Both the position numbers and the translations under genes were made by a program. Shown here piece by piece: positions 12,621 to 20,898 of a stretch of 64,000 bases of DNA. The notes under the pieces were generated by a model. That model saw only the letters and a program-made list of their open reading frames with translations. It searched no databases and was not told the origin of the DNA. Source of the DNA: Pseudoduganella lutea (GTDB lineage: Bacteria > Pseudomonadota > Gammaproteobacteria > Burkholderiales > Burkholderiaceae_D); assembly GCF_004209755.1 (NCBI RefSeq), contig NZ_CP035913.1:1860001-1924000 (forward strand), given 5' to 3'. How positions within the stretch are numbered: the first letter of the stretch is position 1; each line of letters opens with the position of its first letter.

Positions 12621-13280
12621 ATGGCCGGCAAGAACGAAGTCCGCACCGGCGCCGCCTCGCGCCGCATGCAGAACCGCGACCGGGTCGAGGCGGACATCGC
12701 CGCCGTGGCCGTGCGCGTGTTCGCCGAATGCGGCTACGAGGGCACGTCGGTCGCGGCGATCGCGGAAGGCGCCGGATTGTCGAAGCAGAACCTGATGTAC
12801 TACTTCCCCACCAAGCTGGAGCTGTACCGCCGCGTGCTGGATGGCGTGCTGGATGACTGGCTGGAGCGCATGTCCAGCCTGGCCCGGACAAGCGACGAGG
12901 ATGCGCCGGCCGATGTGCTACGCGCCTATGTGCAGGCGAAACTGCGCTTTTCGCGCGAGCAGCCCTATGCGTCGCGCGTGTATGCGATGGAGGTGATCGG
13001 CGGTGCGCAGCTGTATGGCGAGCAGATCAGGGAGCGCGTGGTGCCGGTGCTGAAACGCGACATCGAGGTCTTCGAACGGTGGATCGCCACCGGCCGCATG
13101 GCGCCCGTCAACGCCACGCACCTGCTGTTCGCGATCTGGGCGATGACGCAGTCCTATGCCGACTTCGCTCCGCAGATGGCGCTGGTGCTGGGCCGGCGCC
13201 AGTTGCTGAAGAAGGATTACGACGAGGCCGAGGAAACGATCCTGGCGCTCGTGCTGGCGACCACGCGTGCCGCCGGCTGA
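12621..13280 (+). CDS. TetR-family regulator, RutR-like
   Basis: A 219-residue protein with an N-terminal TetR helix-turn-helix (TSVAAIAEGAGLSKQNLMYYFPTKLELY, about residues 42-70) and a C-terminal domain resembling RutR/YcdC (RFSREQPYASRVYAMEVIGGAQ). RutR senses uracil/thymine in enterics and controls the oxidative Rut route. Here the linked pathway is the reductive one, so the ligand could be a pyrimidine or a downstream intermediate. AAGGAG precedes the ATG by 6 nt. Its 3' end meets the opposite-strand PEP-CTERM gene at a shared hairpin. Confidence 0.85.
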   Translation: MAGKNEVRTGAASRRMQNRDRVEADIAAVAVRVFAECGYEGTSVAAIAEGAGLSKQNLMYYFPTKLELYRRVLDGVLDDWLERMSSLARTSDEDAPADVLRAYVQAKLRFSREQPYASRVYAMEVIGGAQLYGEQIRERVVPVLKRDIEVFERWIATGRMAPVNATHLLFAIWAMTQSYADFAPQMALVLGRRQLLKKDYDEAEETILALVLATTRAAG

Positions 13281-13292
13281 AGCGTGCCAGGC

Positions 13293-13333
13293 GTGGCAAG
13301 GGTGCCAGGCGTGCATTTCCCCACCCTTGCCAC
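13293..13333. terminator. Bidirectional terminator hairpin
   Basis: A 12-bp perfect stem, GTGGCAAGGGTG (13293-13304) and CACCCTTGCCAC (13322-13333), with a 17-nt loop. It sits between the convergent TetR and PEP-CTERM genes. No long T tract follows on either side. Confidence 0.6.
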
Positions 13334-13338
13334 CCTGG

Positions 13339-14495
13339 TCAGCGTTTGAAGCACTCCCGGCGGCGGACGTGGCCGACGCCGAACATGGCCAGGCCGGCCA
13401 TGATCATCGCGACCTCCGTCGGTTCAGGTACCGGGGACAGCAGGTCGACGTTGCCGGCGAACGGCTGCACGTGCACCTGCGCCTGCAGGTTCAGTGCGCG
13501 GGCGAACAGGCCGCCTTCGATGTCGCGGGTATTCGTCACCAGCGCATCGGTGGCCAGCACGGAACCGCCGAACTGGGTGCCGATCGCCACGTTCGTGGCA
13601 TCGTGGAAGTTCCAGATCACGCGGCTGCCGATCGTCTCCGCGCTGCCTGCCAGGAAGTTTGCATGGATCGACGCCGTCGTCACATCCGTGTTCATGATCA
13701 CGGTGCTGGCACCGTTCAGGTTGAACGCGAACTCGCCGAGCGTGAACAGCGTGTCGTCGATCCCGGTCAGGTCGAACACCGCCACGCCGCCCGCATCGGC
13801 CACCGCCGTGAATGTGGCCTGGTTGCCGCTGATGTCGACGGTGCTGCCGGTCGACTTCAGCCGCGCCAGCGAATCGGACAGGTCGCCCAGTACCTTGCCG
13901 AAATCCGTCGACGCGGCGGCAGACCTGTTCGCGTTCATTTCCGCCGTCATGCCGCCGAAGCCGCTGCCGTTGATGTTCGAGTTCGCCACCGCGCCGCCGA
14001 TGGTCGCGCCGCCGTTGATGTTCGAATGGGCCACGCTGCCACCGACATAGGCGCCGCCATTGAACGTGGAGTTCGACACGCTGCCGGCGACGTACGAAGC
14101 GCGGTTCAGCGTGGAATTGGCCACATTGCCTGCGACAACGTTCGTGCCTTCGTTGACGGTCACGCCGTTGAGCGAGCCGCTCGATACCACGCCGCCACGG
14201 TTGACATTGACCCTGCCCCCGTCCGTCGAAGCGCTGACATTGCCTGCGGTCAGACCGGCATAGTTCGATGCCGGTGCCTTCTCCAGCTGGTTGCCATATT
14301 CGCCACCGGTGACGGAACCCGCCGCCCAGGTGCGGCCATGCACATGCCCCCTGAGCTGGCGTCGATGGTCGTCAGCGACACGGCGTTCATCTGGTTCAAT
14401 ACCTGCGTGGCGGTCAGGGGTTCGGTTGCCGGCGCCGCATGGGCTGCCGCGAACGTGGTGGACAATAGAGCAGCGATGACACTCGTGCGTAACAT
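13339..14495 (-). pseudogene. Choice-of-anchor A family PEP-CTERM exported protein, split by a frameshift
   Basis: Two frames together make one recognisable gene. Frame 1 (from 14495) gives a signal peptide (MLRTSVIAALLSTTFAAAHA) and about 30 mature residues. Frame 2 (from about 14343 to 13339) gives HGRTWAAGSV, then four repeats of about 14-15 residues like VANSxxNGGAYVGGS that would form a beta-solenoid, then a globular region. It ends in a sorting tail: VPEP, one hydrophobic helix and RRR. The junction is the five-base G/C run at 14347-14351; one additional G would join the frames as SSGGHVHGRTW. Exported PEP-CTERM proteins are anchored via exosortase, often in exopolysaccharide contexts. 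It is either a real or phase-variable frameshift or a sequencing error. Confidence 0.75.
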
Positions 14496-14760
14496 GGATT
14501 CCCTTTAAATTGTTTTATATTGGTAATATTTATTTCTCATAGGATAGCACGATGCGTGAAATTCTTTGCGCAAGTTCAAGAGAGTTGCTGATTTTCAGTT
14601 GTTTTTGTTGCTGATCCGTGTTGCTTTCGCACCGTTCGTCACGCGCTGCGGCAAGTCATCCCTCCGCGCATTCCGTTCGTCGGATCGATGACCTGGCATG
14701 GGAACGAACGCGCTACAGTGATTGCATCGACGAATTCCTTTGATTCACGGAGAACTGCCA
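14496..14760. other. AT-richer divergent intergenic region
   Basis: 265 nt between the PEP-CTERM gene and the small membrane protein. The left part, rich in TTTTATATTGGTAATATTT, is clearly more AT-rich than its surroundings and probably holds the promoter of the leftward gene. I could not fix a -35/-10 pair with confidence and see no gene in it. Confidence 0.5.
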
Positions 14761-15033
14761 ATGAAGACCATCAATAAAACCTGTACCGATACCGTGCAGG
14801 AAGCGTGGAACGCCATGGTGCGCATCCTGCGGCACGCGATACGCCGCCTGGAGCGGATGCCCTGGCCAACCTTGCTGACCGTGTGCGTGATGCTCGCGCT
14901 GCTGATCACGTTGCTGCCGCTGGCGCTCACGCTGTTCGTGCTGTTCCTGCTCGTGAAGCTGGCGGCGAACGCGCTCGGCGCCGGCCGTCACGCGCCGCAC
15001 CGCCGCGATCACGCTCATCCCGATGCCCAGTGA
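14761..15033 (+). CDS. Small membrane protein of unknown function
   Basis: 90 residues with a basic N-terminal half and one long or two short hydrophobic helices (about residues 35-70, LLTVCVMLALLITLLPLALTL), ending in a His/Arg-rich tail. The start at 14761 was chosen because CGGAGA precedes it; an upstream in-frame ATG at 14722 has no such site. The gene is 27 nt before the histidine kinase on the same strand, suggesting a membrane accessory of that kinase (inference). I do not recognise a family. Confidence 0.7.
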   Translation: MKTINKTCTDTVQEAWNAMVRILRHAIRRLERMPWPTLLTVCVMLALLITLLPLALTLFVLFLLVKLAANALGAGRHAPHRRDHAHPDAQ

Positions 15034-15060
15034 GACCCATCAGCCTGCAATGATCAACCG

Positions 15061-15987
15061 ATGAGCAATGAAACGATGAAGACGGCAACAGGCGGCGCCC
15101 GCGGCGCGCTGGGATTCGTGCGCGAGCTGGGCGAAACCGCCAGCTCGCTGTGGTGGCAATTCTTCGACTGGCTGGCGCAGGTGCCGATGCGCCAGCTCGT
15201 GGTGACGTGGGTACTGGCAACGCTGCTGGCCTGCACCCCGGTCATCCACCCCAAACAGGCGGCGGCGTTCATCGTCATTTCGCTGGGCCTGAAGGTGCTG
15301 GCGGGCGGCAAGCGCAAGGCCGAGATCGAAGCGCGCCGCGCTTCGCAGCAGGCCGGCACCGAAGAACTGGAACGCCGCCTCGTGGAAGCGCGGATGGCTG
15401 CGCTGCAGGCGCAGGTGGAACCGCACTTCCTGTTCAACACGCTGGCGCTGATCGGCCAGCTGATCGAAACGGATCCGCCGCAGGCGGCGCGCATCCACCA
15501 GCACCTGATCGATTACCTGCGCTCGACGTTGCCGCAGATGCGTTCGCGCGGCAACGGCACGCTGGGCCGGCAGATCACCCTGTCGCGCTCCTACCTGGCG
15601 ATCATGCAGGCGCGCATGAAGGCGCGGCTGGCCGTGTCGATCGACGTGGCGCCCGGACTGGAAAGCGCCACGTTCCCGCCCATGATGCTGCAGATCCTGA
15701 TCGAGAACGCGATCAAGCACGGGCTGGAACCGAAGATCGAGGGTGGCCGCATCGACATCCGCGCCTTTGCCACGGGCAGCGTGCTGCAGGTGGACGTGCA
15801 GGACGACGGCGTCGGCTTTTCCTGCTATGCGGACGACGGCATCGGCCTGGCCAACGTGCGCGAGCGGCTCAAGCTGATGTATGGCACGCGCGCCGAACTG
15901 CAGATCGAAACGCCGCCCGAAGGCGGGTGCCGGGCGGCCATTCGCGTGCCGTTCGCGCCGGACATCTTCGCGGAGAAGATATCATGA
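15061..15987 (+). CDS. LytS-type sensor histidine kinase
   Basis: 308 residues: two hydrophobic segments (about 44-80), a short coiled coil, then the His_kinase domain with phospho-acceptor His 122 in QVEPHFLFNTL. The ATP-binding region shows QILIENAIKHG (N box), DDGVGF (G1) and GIGLANVRERL (G2). No periplasmic sensor domain is present. The last residues (PFAPDIFAEKIS) and the stop come from an 83-bp tandem repeat; the third, diverged repeat encodes PFAPDIFAAGIP, probably the ancestral C-terminus. It forms a two-component pair with the LytTR regulator at 16150. Confidence 0.9.
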   Translation: MSNETMKTATGGARGALGFVRELGETASSLWWQFFDWLAQVPMRQLVVTWVLATLLACTPVIHPKQAAAFIVISLGLKVLAGGKRKAEIEARRASQQAGTEELERRLVEARMAALQAQVEPHFLFNTLALIGQLIETDPPQAARIHQHLIDYLRSTLPQMRSRGNGTLGRQITLSRSYLAIMQARMKARLAVSIDVAPGLESATFPPMMLQILIENAIKHGLEPKIEGGRIDIRAFATGSVLQVDVQDDGVGFSCYADDGIGLANVRERLKLMYGTRAELQIETPPEGGCRAAIRVPFAPDIFAEKIS

Positions 15988-16139
15988 CTCCAGCCGCCCT
16001 TTGGGGAGATTACCAAGATTCGATCCGCGTGCCGTTCGCGCCGGACATCTTCGCGGAGAAGATATCATGACTCCAGCCGCCCTTTGGGGAGATTACCAAG
16101 ATTCGATCCGCGTGCCGTTCGCACCGGACATCTTCGCGG
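15943..16139. repeat. 83-bp tandem repeat spanning kinase end and regulator start
   Basis: Unit 1 is 15943-16025, unit 2 is 16026-16108 (identical), and a partial, slightly diverged third begins at 16109. Each unit contains the kinase's C-terminal codons, an ATGA stop/start overlap and a short stretch resembling the regulator's first codons (ATGACTCCAGCCGCCCT versus ATGACGCCCACCGCCCT at 16150). The unit length of 83 keeps each successive ATGA in register with the preceding mini-frame. Confidence 0.95.
15984..16070 (+). CDS. Repeat-born 28-codon mini-cistron 1
   Basis: Encodes MTPAALWGDYQDS followed by the kinase C-terminal peptide IRVPFAPDIFAEKIS. Its ATG overlaps the kinase stop (ATGA) and its stop overlaps the next ATG in the same way. 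It exists only because of the 83-bp duplication. It may be translated by coupling; the peptide is probably not functional in itself. Confidence 0.45.
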   Translation: MTPAALWGDYQDSIRVPFAPDIFAEKIS

Positions 16140-16153
16140 CAGGCATCCCATGA
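16067..16153 (+). CDS. Repeat-born 28-codon mini-cistron 2
   Basis: Same start as mini-cistron 1 (MTPAALWGDYQDS) but ending PFAPDIFAAGIP from the diverged third repeat. The stop overlaps the response-regulator ATG at 16150 (ATGA). It therefore stands as the immediate translational lead-in to the regulator. Confidence 0.45.
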   Translation: MTPAALWGDYQDSIRVPFAPDIFAAGIP

Positions 16154-16911
16154 CGCCCACCGCCCTGATCGCGGATGACGAAGAGCCGATGCGCGACATG
16201 CTGCGCGCCCGGCTGCGCGAATGCTGGCCTGAGCTGTCGATCGTGGCCGAGGCGGCGAACGGCGTGGAAGCGATCGCGCTGGCCGGACAGCACCAGCCGG
16301 ACGTGGTGTTCCTCGACATCCGCATGCCCGGCATGTCCGGCATCGAGGCGGCGCGCATGCTGTTCAACCGCTGCCACATCGTCTTCGTCACCGCCTATGA
16401 CCAGTATGCGATCGAGGCCTTCGAGCAGGGGGCGCTGGACTACCTGCTGAAACCCGTCGGCGGCGAACGGCTGCGAACCACCTGCGCGCGGCTGAAGGAC
16501 CGCATCGGCCAGCAGCCCGGCGATATCGCGGCGCAGCTGTCGCGCCTGCTGGACGGGCGTGCCGAGGGCGGCAAGGGCGGCCGCGACTACCTGCACTGGA
16601 TCCAGGCCCAGGTGGGCAGCAGCCTGCGGATGATCAGCACGCGCGAAATCCTGTTCTTCCAGGCCGATGAGAAATACACCCGCGTGCAGACGGCACAGGG
16701 CGAAGTCCTGATCCGCAAGACGCTGAAGGAACTGGCGGACGAACTCGATCCGGACGAGTTCTGGCGCATCCACCGCTCCACGCTGGTGCGCGTGGATGCG
16801 ATCGCGGAAGTCACGCGCGACCTGCGCGGGCGGCAGATGGTGCGCGTGAAACACTGTGCGGAACAGCTCGAAGTCAGTCGCGGCAACACCCATTTATTCC
16901 AGCAAATGTAA
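16150..16911 (+). CDS. LytTR-family response regulator
   Basis: 253 residues: an N-terminal receiver with acidic pocket DDEE (9-12), phospho-acceptor Asp 56 in FLDIRMPGMSG, and conserved Thr/Lys (FVTAYD, LLKPVGG). A C-terminal LytTR DNA-binding domain follows (about 150-250; ISTREILFFQADEKYTRV, FWRIHRSTLVRVDAI). It is partner of the LytS-type kinase upstream. The start at 16150 overlaps the preceding mini-frame's stop. Targets are unknown; LytTR pairs elsewhere control exopolysaccharide, autolysis or nutrient transport genes. Confidence 0.92.
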   Translation: MTPTALIADDEEPMRDMLRARLRECWPELSIVAEAANGVEAIALAGQHQPDVVFLDIRMPGMSGIEAARMLFNRCHIVFVTAYDQYAIEAFEQGALDYLLKPVGGERLRTTCARLKDRIGQQPGDIAAQLSRLLDGRAEGGKGGRDYLHWIQAQVGSSLRMISTREILFFQADEKYTRVQTAQGEVLIRKTLKELADELDPDEFWRIHRSTLVRVDAIAEVTRDLRGRQMVRVKHCAEQLEVSRGNTHLFQQM

Positions 16912-16958
16912 GTGTTGCGCGCCTGTTGGCCGGGGCCGTGGAGAGCGCCTGACTTCGC

Positions 16959-16987
16959 TTGCCCCGCCTTGTGCGCTGGTCTATATT
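16959..16987 (+). promoter_or_regulatory. Candidate sigma-70 promoter for the VOC gene
   Basis: TTGCCC (16959-16964), 17-nt spacer, TATATT (16982-16987), about 47 nt before the ATG at 17034, which has a good GGGAGAAG site. Confidence 0.5.
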
Positions 16988-17033
16988 GGGGTTTCGCCTA
17001 CCAGAAACCCGGAACAGAACAGGGAGAAGCGTA

Positions 17034-17501
17034 ATGACGACACAACATGCGTCTGGCCCCCATGCCGTCCCCAAGCACACGCGCGCCACCATCATGCCTT
17101 GCCTGCGTTACCGCGATGCCCCCGCCGCCATCGAATGGCTGTGCAGTAACCTGGGCTTCGAAGCCACGCTCGTGGTGCGCAACGAGGATGGTACGGTGGC
17201 CCATGCCCAGCTCTCCTATGGCAACGGCATGATCATGCTGGGATCGATCTTCGATACCGACTATGGCCGCCTGCTGAAACAGCCGGTGGAAACGGGAAAG
17301 TACGTGACGCAAAGTTCCTATCTCGTCGTCAATGATGCGGACAGGGTGCATGAGCGCGTCATGGATGCGGGCGGCGAAGTCGTGCTGCCACTGCAGGATG
17401 AGGATTATGGCGGCCGTGGCTTCACGTGCCGCGACCCCGAGGGGCATGTGTGGAGCATCGGCACCTACGACCCGTGGGCCGAGGCTGAACGGCCCCGCTG
17501 A
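17034..17501 (+). CDS. VOC-superfamily (glyoxalase/bleomycin-resistance-like) protein
   Basis: 155 residues with the paired beta-alpha-beta-beta-beta layout of the vicinal oxygen chelate fold: MPCLRYRDAPAAIEWL near 24-40 and a second half ending FTCRDPEGHVWSIGTYDPW. This closely resembles the PhnB/YdfO-like VOC proteins found beside many regulators. The start at 17034 is supported by GGGAGAAG; an in-frame upstream ATG at 16959 overlaps the promoter. Function is unassigned (not clearly glyoxalase I). It ends 7 nt from the convergent deaminase-like gene. Confidence 0.8.
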   Translation: MTTQHASGPHAVPKHTRATIMPCLRYRDAPAAIEWLCSNLGFEATLVVRNEDGTVAHAQLSYGNGMIMLGSIFDTDYGRLLKQPVETGKYVTQSSYLVVNDADRVHERVMDAGGEVVLPLQDEDYGGRGFTCRDPEGHVWSIGTYDPWAEAERPR

Positions 17502-17508
17502 TCGTCGC

Positions 17509-19225
<1,717 letters not shown>

Positions 19226-19239
19226 CGGCAATCTTTCCT

Positions 19240-19400
19240 AAAACCGGGGTCTGACCCCGTTCTCGAGCAATGTTTCCTGAAACCGGGGTCTGACCGGATC
19301 GCCGGACCGCCCGGTTTTTGGCAACTTTTCCAAAATCGGGGACAGTCCCCAACGTTGAAATCGGGGACTGTCCCTGCTGGAGGGACTGTCCCTGTTGTTT
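19240..19400. repeat. Cluster of GGGGTCTGACCCC / GGGGACTGTCCCC palindromes
   Basis: The deoA-cdd gap is largely built of short palindromes: CCGGGGTCTGACCCCG twice (about 19242 and 19281, the second truncated) and GGGGACAGTCCCC / GGGGACTGTCCC variants around 19342-19392. The same families recur at 6700, 29607 and 37277. Nothing else is visible in this gap. Confidence 0.7.
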
Positions 19401-20722
19401 TTACGGCCGGATCGTGCGGTAGACGATCGGGTTGGCGGGCGGGGCCATGTCGGCGATCGTGTAGGCGGCCTGCACGTCGGCGATGGCGCGCTGGGCGGCG
19501 GCTTCGGTGCGGGCGTGGACGTGGGCCAGCGGCTGGCCGGCTTCGATGCGCTGGCCCAGGTCGACCAGGTCCGTCAGGCCGACGGCGAAGTCGATCGTGT
19601 CTTGCGGGCGGGTGCGGCCACCGCCAAGGGCGACCACGGCCAGGCCGATGGCGCGGCAGTTCGTGGCGGCGGCAAAGCCCGATTGCGGTGCCGGCACGGG
19701 CACGATGACCGGCGCCTTTTCCAGGTACTTGTCCGGGTTCTGCATCAGGTCGGCCGGGCCGCCCAGCGCGGCCACCATGCGGGCGAAGCGGTCGGCGGCT
19801 TCGCCGGAGTCGAGCGAGGCCTGCAGCTTGGCGCGGGCTTCTTCCTCGCTGGCGGCCAGCTTGCCCAGCACGAGCATCTCGGCGCACAGCGCCAGCGTGA
19901 CTTCATGCAGGCGCGCCGGGCGCGACTTGCCGGTCAGGTAGTCGATCGCGCAGCGCACTTCGACGGCATTGCCGGCGGCAGGCGCCAGCGATTCGTTCAT
20001 GTCCGTCAGCAGCGCGGAAGTGAGCGTGCCGGCGCCATTGCCCACGTTGACGATCGACTCGGCCAGCTCCACCGATTTTTCGTACGTCGGCATGAACGCG
20101 CCGCTGCCGGCCTTCACGTCCATCGCCAGCACGTCCAGGCCGGCGGCCAGCTTCTTCGACAGGATCGAGCCGGTGATCATCGCCACCGATTCCACGGTGC
20201 CCGTCACGTCGCGGATGCCGTAGAAGCGCTTGTCGGCCGGCGCCAGCGAAGCCGTCTGGCCGATGATGGCCACGCCCACTTCCTTCACCACCTTGCGGAA
20301 CAGTTCGTTGTCCGGCACCGTCGTGTAGCCGGGGATCGAGTCGAACTTGTCCAGCGTGCCGCCCGTGTGGCCCAGGCCGCGGCCCGAGATCATCGGCACG
20401 AAGCCGCCGCACGCGGCGATCATGGGGCCGAGCAGCAGCGACACGAGATCGCCCACGCCGCCGGTCGAATGCTTGTCCATTACAGGGCCGGGCAGGTTGA
20501 GCGATTTCCATTCCAGCACGTCGCCGGAGTCGCGCATGGCCAGCGTGAACGCGACGCGCTCGTCCATCGTCATGTCGTTGAAGTACACGGCCATCGCCAG
20601 CGCGGCGATCTGGCCTTCGGTGGTTTCACCGGTGGTGATGCCGCCGACGAAGAAGCGGATTTCTTCTGCGGTGAGGGTGCCGCCATCGCGTTTCTTGCGG
20701 ATGATTTCCTGGGGAGGTACAT
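19401..20722 (-). pseudogene. deoA: Thymidine phosphorylase with a one-base frameshift near the start
   Basis: From 20594 to 19401 there is an uninterrupted 397-residue DeoA body (KHSTGGVGD phosphate-binding, [24 protein letters not shown]). The missing N-terminal about 40 residues are encoded in frame directly upstream ([22 protein letters not shown]), but no start codon is in that frame. The expected start ATG (20722, reading MYLP) is one base out of register. The discrepancy falls in a four-base G/C run at 20711-20714, where five bases would give [11 protein letters not shown]. DeoA splits thymidine and deoxyuridine to base plus deoxyribose-1-phosphate. It is either a real inactivation, a truncated product from 20594, or a sequencing error. 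Confidence 0.85.
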
Positions 20723-20806
20723 GGTGGGTTTCTTTCTTTGAGTTGCGTTCTTGTGGAGCGCAAGCCTTGGGAGTGCTGTGGGGGTTGTGCCACCAGCGCA
20801 GGGAAA

Positions 20807-20863
20807 ACCGGTGTCTGACACCATTTCCGGGTGAATCTTCCGGAAATGGTGTCAGACACCGGT
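20807..20863. repeat. GGTGTCnGACACC perfect hairpin, copy 3
   Basis: A perfect 24-bp inverted repeat (20807-20830 with 20840-20863, 9-nt loop), opening ACCGGTGTCTGACACC and extending to TTTCCGG. It lies between ALDH16 and deoA, two co-directional genes of the deoxynucleoside run. Confidence 0.8.
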
Positions 20864-20898
20864 CACTTTGGCGCCGTGCGCGACATCATGCAGTTAAA

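Noticed and set aside
10970..12697. N-terminal extension of the aminotransferase to about 1015 residues
   Set aside because: It runs antisense through the MocR gene; the internal ATG at 10969 has an excellent ribosome-binding site and gives normal family length.
12621..13280. Calling the TetR gene rutR outright
   Set aside because: Similarity is to the RutR/YcdC C-terminal domain by eye only; the linked pathway differs, so the symbol was withheld.
15943..16139. Possible insertion-sequence end or assembly duplication
   Set aside because: The exact 83-bp period and a diverged third copy argue for a true tandem duplication, though read-level confirmation is still the deciding test.
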